The notes beneath the pieces are model-generated. The model saw nothing but the letters and a program-made list of their open reading frames with translations, was not told where the DNA came from and did not search any database. From Cricetomys ansorgei (lineage: Eukaryota > Chordata > Mammalia > Rodentia > Nesomyidae), in NCBI GenBank assembly GCA_026225945.1, contig JAMJFZ010001805.1:1045501-1109500 (forward strand): 64,000 bases of DNA, written 5' to 3'. This document shows positions 57,419 to 64,000 of this stretch, piece after piece; position 1 is the first letter of the stretch, and the number at the start of each line of letters is the position of its first letter. The translations under genes and the position numbers were made by a program.

Positions 57419-58305
57419 ATGGGAATCAGTGTCTAGCTCATCAATATTCCAACACAGGGTGAAACCACTGCCTCAAAAAAATCTGTGACCTTTCCAGAGT
57501 ATGACAATTCACTACTGATAGGTCTGTCCTGCATGGCCTTGTGCTTTTCTGTACTGTCAGCCCTAGTTCTGGGAATTTTTCTGAAGCACCAAGGCACTCC
57601 CATTGTGAAGGCAAATAACCACACTCTCAGCTACATCCTGCTTGTCGTACTTAACTCCTGTTTTCTCTGCTCCTTGCTCTTCGATGGCCATCCCAACACA
57701 GCCTCTCGCATCCTACAGTAGACCACATTTGGAGTGGTGTCCACTGTGGCTGTTTCTACTGTCATGGCCAAAACTATTTCTGTGGTTCCTGCTTTCCAGG
57801 TCACTGTTCCAGGAAGAATCAGGTGGCTGTTGGTAACACAGGCACCTGACTTCATTGTTCCCATCTGTATCTTGATCTGAATTATCTTGTGTGGAGCCTG
57901 GCTGGGAAACTCTTCCCCCTTCATTGACAAAGATGTAAACTCTGAGCATGAACATTGCTATCATGCGTAACAAGGGCTCAGTCACTGCTTTCTATTGTGT
58001 GCTGGGATATCTGGGGGCTCTGCCCCTGCGAAGTTTCACCATGGTTTCTCGGCCAGGAACCTGCCTGACACCTTCAATGAAGCCAAGTTTCTGACATTCA
58101 GCATGCCGGTGTTCGAGTCACCTTCCTCCCTGTCTACCACATCACCAAGGGAAAGGTCAAGGTGCCTGTGGAGGTCTTCTTCATCTTGGCACCCAGTGCA
58201 GGGCTTGGCTTTGTTCCCAAGTGCTACATCATTTTATTAAGTCTACAAAGGAACTCTATTCAGGGTCTCAGGACAAAATACATTATAGATACAAGGCTTG
58301 ATTAA
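57419..58305 (+). pseudogene. Vomeronasal type-2 receptor (V2R) pseudogene, terminal 7TM exon
   Basis: V2Rs are family C GPCRs of the vomeronasal organ that detect peptide cues; the last exon encodes all seven membrane helices. After a TTTACCAG acceptor the remnant reads DGNQCLAHQYSNTG*NHC (end of the cysteine-rich domain), then TFPEYDNSLLIGLSCMALCF, HQGTPIVKANNHTLSYILL, SLLFDGHPNTASRILQ*TTF, NKGSVTAFYCVLGYLG, ARNLPDTFNEAKFLTFSM, VYHITKGKVKVPVEVF and PKCYIILL, ending at TAA 58303-58305. PIVKANN and LPDTFNEAKFLTFSM are V2R hallmarks. At least three in-frame stops and several frameshifts disrupt it. No upstream ligand-domain exons were seen nearby. Confidence 0.93.
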
Positions 58306-59180
58306 AAATTTATTAAATTTTCAAGTTAGCATATAAAGTATGCTTCATTATTGCATTTTCATACATATATTTTGCTCTTATTCACCTCCCTCAGAAACTG
58401 ACAGCCCCATACCCTCTATCAACCTCCTCTGGTTCTTCCTTGTCTTTAAACAATCCCTATTTTTACATTCATATGTGCGATTCATTAATACCCACTCCTT
58501 TCCCACTTCCCCCACTTTCTCCCGTCTGTTGGCTACTTTCTACTTTCATGTTGAGGAGAGAAAGAGAAAGAATGCCAGCAGCCCCCCACCCCCATCCCCC
58601 AGCCGCTGCCTTGTGATATTTAAACTTATGACTATGGCTTAAGTTGCTTAATTTAGTAATTTCCAGTTCCATAATTTTCCTCTTAAATGACAAGACTTTA
58701 CTCTTCTTTAAGGGTGAATAAACGCCACTGTGAATATGTGCCATGTTTTCTTTATCTAGTCATCTATTGATAAATATCTAGCTGGCTTCCTCTTCTTAGC
58801 TACTGTGTATGTATAGAAATATTCGTGGATGTGCAAATGACTCTCTAGATGTCTTCTGGGTCTACATACCCAAGAGTTTTATGGTTGGATTGAATAAACG
58901 GTAGCTCTACTTTTAATTTTTTTAGTACCTTCTACACTATTTTCTATAGTGATAAAAATCTTACTAAACACGTAACAAAAATCACAAAAGAAAAAAAGAT
59001 GAGGCTCAGGTCAGCTTTCTGGTTTCAGACTTCGGAGACGGGCACGGAGATGAGCATTTTTCTACGGTCTAATCTGTGCTGAAACTCACCACCACCACCA
59101 CCACCACCTCCCCAAAATCCAGAAGAGACATACAAACCAGCAGATACGCCGACTGCAACACCAAATACAAGAAACATGAC
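58306..59180. other. Spacer with L1-tail-like antisense text, nothing coding
   Basis: Pyrimidine-rich text at 58330-58900 (e.g. ATCCCCCAGCCGCTGCC) and phrases such as GTGAATAAACGCCACTGTGA resemble inverted L1 or other retroelement material. A (CCA)n run lies at about 59088-59108. No gene seen. Confidence 0.4.
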
Positions 59181-61140
59181 AAAGGAAGACAACATAATTT
59201 CCCCCAAAAGAGCGTAAATCACGTAGCGAAACTCAACATTCTGAAATAGGTAAAATATCAGATGAGTATTTCAGAAGTTTTCTTACCAAAAATGATCAAT
59301 GACCTGAAGGAGCACACTCATAGGCAGATTAATTCAATACAGGCCCTACAGAGAAAGTCATCAACACAGAGGAAAAAGGCAGCAAGACAGGTGGAAAGAA
59401 TCAGCAACGTGAAAGAAAATGTAAGCAATCAAACTGCGATGAAGAGGGACAAAAAAGCGAAGCGGGAAGCATGAGCAGTGAACTCAGAGAAGCAGAAAAA
59501 GACTATCCAGATGCAGAAGGGTGGAGAAACAATACAGACACCAACAAACAAACTAAGAACAACAACAATAAAAATAAAAACAAAAACGAATGAGCATGAC
59601 CACATTGTCCAAGAAAGAAACCAACCCCAAGAACTCACAGGACTAGAAGGAGTGACACCTAAAGTGTAGGAAATCCATTCAGTAACATTACAGCAAACAC
59701 AAGAGATAGTAAGAACCCCAAAGAGACATGGCCAGAGAAGACCCACTCCATGGCATATTATAGTCAAGATGTCAAAAATACAAAGCAAAAATTAAAAAAA
59801 ATGATATTAAATGCTGTAAGGCAAAACACCAACTCACCTATAAAAGCAAACCCTCAGAGTAACAACATCAGCAGCCCTCAAAACCAGGATGCCATGAATG
59901 ATATACCTCAAGTCTCAAAGTGGATAATCGCCAGCTGGTACTATTATGTCACCCAAGTGATCTAAATATGAAAAGAAATAAGGACATTTCAAAATAAGAG
60001 TTCCTGTCTACCAAGGCCAGCGCTGCTGAGGACACTAAAGGAATACTATAAGCAGCAAAATAATCTCTACCACCAGATTTCGTGAGCAGACTAGATGAAC
60101 AAAGGAGAGCTAGCAGGAGCCCATTATATCCAACACAGTAAACCAGATAATAGTGTGGGACAACATCAATAATCCAACCAACAAAAATGACAGGAATTAG
60201 TAGTAACAGGTATTTTTCAATAATAATCTGTATGTAATGGCCTCAACTCACCAATAAAGAGATGAAGACTGGCTGTCTGAATTAAAAACTGAAAAGAAAA
60301 CACCGTGGAGAATGGTAGACCATCACTGCTCAGTAAGGGCTGGGAAGAAGGAAGAGGTGACTAAGAAGAACATGGAGGGCTAGAGGCTGTGAAATGACAC
60401 TCTATGATATTTCAGTGGTGAACACAGGTCATTACACATTTTTCAAAACCCACTGAATGTAAGACACAAAATATGAACCCTAGTTTGGTGAGATGGTACA
60501 TACAACTGCAGCATTTGGGAGGCTGTTGGCAGGGCAAGTTTCAGGGTAGCCTGGGCTACAGATAAAGTCCTGTATTGATTTAAAATAATAATAAAAAATA
60601 AAAAAAAGAAGAAAAATATGAATGCTAATGTGAAGTCGGACTTTGGGTGGAGATGTGCCAATGTGGACAATAAAATGCTCAGTGCTGTGACGGCAGATGT
60701 TGACAGTGGGAGAGGCTTACACGTGACAGGGAAAGGGAACAAGGAAACCTCTCGATGTTCTTGTAAACTTCAAGCTCTAATTCTTATGGACATGAAAATA
60801 AAATCTATACATGTATTTAAGAAAAGAAAAAAAAACTAGAACCAACTCTATGCTGTCTCCAAGAAACACAGCTCAAGGATAAAGACAAAAGATGGAAACC
60901 AAACACACCAAGTGTTGGGCTCCCAACTTCATAAAACAAACATTAAACAGACAAATAGGTCCTCATATGATAATAGTAAGTGAATTCAGTACCAAACTCT
61001 TACATAGAAAGGCCATCCAAACTAAGTGAATAAACACGCATCAGAGTTAATCCACACCATAGATCAGATAGACTTAGCACACATCTACAGAATATCCCAT
61101 CCAGTCAATAGTAACCATCATCTTTGGCAATTCTTCTTAG
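59180..61140 (+). mobile_element. HAL1/L1 ORF1-to-ORF2 remnant
   Basis: A-rich coding-like sequence: ATGATCAATGACCTGAAGGA, CATGGCATATTATAGTCAAG, TACTATAAGCAGCAAAATAA; then TAATGGCCTCAACTCACCAA and CTCCAAGAAACACAGCTCA, typical of L1-lineage ORF1 end and ORF2 start. A B1-like SINE interrupts it at about 60480-60600. No long open frame. Confidence 0.6.
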
Positions 61141-63084
61141 CAGAGAATGGCACCAGCCATGGTGGGCAGGCCTTCACACTTCAATTAACCTAATCAAAAC
61201 TGCTTCCTTACAGGCATGCCAAGAGGCCCATCTTCTAGGTAGTTCTAGACCACATCAGGTGGACAATGAAGGCTAACTATCACAAATACTAATCCTATTT
61301 TTAAGAATCCAGCATTACTCTGTACTGAGGTTATTAGTAAGGTCAGTGTGTATTTTAAGTTTATTGGTCCTTCTTTTTATACATACAAAATTATAGGCTT
61401 CATTGTGGCATCTTCATGCGCATGAGTCACTATACTTTGTTCTCACTCATTTATCGCTCCTCCTGTGCTTCCTCCTGACACTGTCCTCTCCTGGTTGGTC
61501 CTTTCCCCCTGTTTCCCTGTCACATGCATTATATTCTTCATCTCTCTTAAGATTATTTCCTCCTCTCTGATGAGATCCTTCTCATATTTTCATGACCTGT
61601 AGACACATAAATGCAAACACACACACACATACACAAATATTTGTAATTTTAAATCTAAGTTTTACATAAAAGAAAACATTAAGTATTTCTCTTTCCAGTT
61701 GCATTCATTTTCCTGCAACTATCATGATTTATTCTGTACAGCTACATGAAATCCCATTGTGTCCATGTATTAGTATACCTCTATGCATGTCCATGGGCTT
61801 TTGGTGTAATTGTTGTTGCTTTTCTGGGTTGGTTCTCCTTCCCAGGCTGGACTCAAACCTATGATCTTCCTGCCTTGGCATCAAAAGTACTGTGATTTCA
61901 GGCCCGTGACCATACCTGTTGCCATCCCTTAAGCTCTCTTGAAGCTGTTTACTTCATCAATGTTGTTCTTCCTTCCTTCTCAAAAGCCCTCCTGTTCTTT
62001 CCCAGCTTTCCTATACATGCAGTCTACTACATTTTTCTTTCTCTCCTTTCCTTTTCTTTTTACCTCTTTCCCTTTCCCCCCTCCTTTCCTTGTCTTCATG
62101 GCTTTCACAAGTTTCTATGCAGTCTCTCTCTGTGTTACTTAACCTTTGTTCCCTTGAACTGTTGTGCTCTCAACAGTAGCCACACTTCTCTTTCTTTCTC
62201 CCACATCTCCCCATATCTCATCTTACCACCCTACTCTACACCCAGAGTTGTCACTCATTCTTTCTCCATCTTTTTCTTGGTTGTTTCTATCTCAGTGTTT
62301 TAACCAGTTTTCTCTTCTGAGGTTCCTGTTCCTTGACACCTTCTCTCAGTTTTGAGAATGGGCCTTGCTTTGTATCCCAGGCTTGTATGTTTCTCCAGTC
62401 CATTAGCTTTGTTCTCCCTGTATTGGATGACAGTCATGAGCCACTATGCCAGGCTCTGCTCTTTGGCCCCAGAGCATTTATTTTTGGGCGTTCCGCTGAG
62501 GTGGCCCTCTATTCCCCACTGTCTCTGCTTCTCTCTCTTCCATGACACTCAGTTCCTCTTGCATACTCCCAAAGACGGCATGCATCCTGTGGCTTTGATC
62601 TCTGAGTTAAGTGACACTGGTCACTCAGCTTCCATCTTGCAGGAGGATCTTTTCCTGGAGTGTTTCTGAAGACAGTGACTTCACACCATCCCTTGAGTCT
62701 CCACTGTCTCAAGGGAGTATAAAGACCCCAGGGTGGGGCTGCAGGTGGCTTTGAGCAAGGGACTGCATGGACATGCATAGGTTTCTGCTCCACTCTATGG
62801 CTTGACAAAGAATGCTGTAGAACATCAAAGGGGCTGCATCTAAGCTTAATAACTTCTTTCCTATAAGTTAGTGCCTATCAGCTAACACCACGGCCCCGGG
62901 GGCTACTCTAGAGGAGAACAAGGTGAAGGCACTAACTGAGGGGCAGGGAACACCTTCATATCTTGGTGCTATGTGGGACCCCCGGGAGCAAACATAAATC
63001 TCGACGTGACAATGAGGAATCCAGTCATTGGGGTAAGTAAGGGAGAGGAAGAGTTGTGAAGGGACCCAAGCTCTCAGGCAGAGA
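61141..63084. other. Spacer 3' of CERS4, no gene recognised
   Basis: Pyrimidine-rich DNA at 61.9-62.35 kb, a weak B1-like remnant around 61830-61920 and 62340-62450, and otherwise unremarkable sequence up to the CERS4 poly(A) region. Confidence 0.5.
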
Positions 63085-63808
63085 GCTCATCTCTGTTGAA
63101 GTTTTATTGGTCCTTGGAGCCAAGGCTCCCCACAGCCCCCAGGCTACAGCCTGAGGGTGGCTCTGGCCAGATGCAGAGTCCCACTGCTCCCCCAGGCTCT
63201 GTCCAGTTGCACAAAAGAGATAAAGGAAGGAGGGACAGGGGAAAGTGCTAGAAACAGATCATCAGTCCTCTTCTTACCTCAGGGTAGGGCCTCCCCGTCT
63301 CCCAGGGTCACCAGCCCAGCACCCGGATATCCATAATGCTGGAGGAAACCCCTCAATGTCAGTCTTAGGTTGTCTATGTGGCCCGGGTGTGCCCATTGGC
63401 CAGGTGCCCTGCTGCGCGGCTCCTCAGACCATGGGTCGTGGTTGGCCCACACCCTCCTCGAGCCTCCCCATTCTTCAGCTGAGGACCTTCAGGCACTGCC
63501 TTGTCATCGCCAGAGTCATCTGATTCTTCCGCATCACTACGAATGTCCTTGGCCATCTGTGAAAACAGCGATGGTGCCAGGGCTCAAAACAGAAAGGGGA
63601 ACCTGTGACCAGTGAGGGGCACTGGGAGCTGAACTTGTTAGGCATCCATACCTGACCCTTCCTCAGGAAATCAGAGAGCATGCGTAGAATGAGGCAGAAC
63701 CAGTACACATGGAGAATCTGCAGCATCACCAAGAGCGTATTAAAGTAGTAGTAGCCAAAGAAAGGGCCTGAGTTCTTGATGGAGTCAAACAGAGTGGTGT
63801 AGATGACC
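63085..63808 (-). CDS. Cers4: CERS4 (ceramide synthase 4), last two coding exons and 3' UTR
   Basis: ER membrane enzyme that N-acylates sphinganine with C18-C20 acyl-CoA to make dihydroceramide. Upper exon 63652-63808 (AG acceptor, GT donor) reads VIYTTLFDSIKNSGPFFGYY and LVMLQILHVYWFCLILRMLS, ending FLRKGQ. This is the end of the TLC catalytic domain, including the short loop between the last membrane segments that sets acyl-chain preference in this family. The final exon starts at 63556 with MAKDIRSDAEESDDSGDD, holding the conserved DxRSDxE motif and acidic serines that suit CK2 phosphorylation. It ends NGHTRAT, with its stop at 63374-63376. Both exons are open and spliced in phase. Upstream exons lie beyond the window. 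Confidence 0.95.
63103..63108 (-). promoter_or_regulatory. Cers4: CERS4 poly(A) signal
   Basis: AATAAA on the minus strand about 266 bases after the CERS4 stop codon; cleavage is expected near 63085. No competing signal was seen closer to the stop. Confidence 0.75.
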
Positions 63809-64000
63809 CTAAAGCAAGGAGCAGGAAGGAGTCACACCAATCGCTACAGTATCTCATTCTAGGAATTTGCACAGACCCTCTGTGTTCCCCAACCTCCTAG
63901 CACCCCTCCCAAGATGGTACCTTCTCTACCTGCTTATCCTAGGTCAGTGGAACACACAGGTTTGTCAGCTGGCCTAGCTGAACTGAGAACTCCAAGGCAG

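Overview
This window is nuclear DNA from a muroid rodent. It is full of B1 and B2 SINEs, L1 tails, LTRs and (CA)n, (GATA)n and (GGAT)n tracts, and its few real exons are small and split by introns. The CCL25 exons differ at many positions from the house mouse protein as I remember it (recall only), so I favour another muroid, for example a cricetid. The exact species is not decidable from the sequence alone.

Layout, left to right. (1) 1-7.4 kb, plus strand: the last four coding exons of the chemokine gene CCL25 (TECK), open and with good splice sites, then a 3' UTR containing L1-derived sequence. (2) 7.4-13.3 kb: SINE-rich spacer with a 640-bp GGA/GGT-type triplet tract. (3) 13.3-46.1 kb, minus strand: a collinear series of sixteen broken exons of fibrillin-3 (FBN3). 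They run from the last coding exon (13.3 kb) back to an early calcium-binding EGF exon (46 kb), with nonsense codons, frameshifts, lost cysteines and lost donors. Two large blocks of the gene are missing, as is its 5' end. A tRNA-Val(UAC)-like sequence lies at 43.3 kb. (4) 46.2-57 kb: retroelements, including an ERV remnant with two LTRs and a Lys-type primer-binding site, a second LTR with its own primer-binding site, L1 pieces and a ~19-bp minisatellite. (5) 57.4-58.3 kb, plus strand: the terminal exon of a vomeronasal type-2 receptor (V2R) pseudogene. (6) 59-61 kb: L1/HAL1-like remnants. (7) 63.1-63.8 kb, minus strand: the last two coding exons and poly(A) signal of ceramide synthase 4 (CERS4), intact.

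The order CCL25 - FBN3 - CERS4 matches human 19p13.2, and CCL25 and FBN3 keep the tail-to-tail arrangement known there. CERS4 here points toward FBN3; in human, as I recall, it points away. That implies an inversion (or an assembly error) with a breakpoint in the retroelement/V2R interval, which is also where the FBN3 5' end is missing. The two functional genes have unrelated jobs (gut/thymus chemokine; dihydroceramide synthesis in the ER), and no cooperation between them is suggested. The most informative content is the frozen decay of FBN3 and the rearranged junction beside it.
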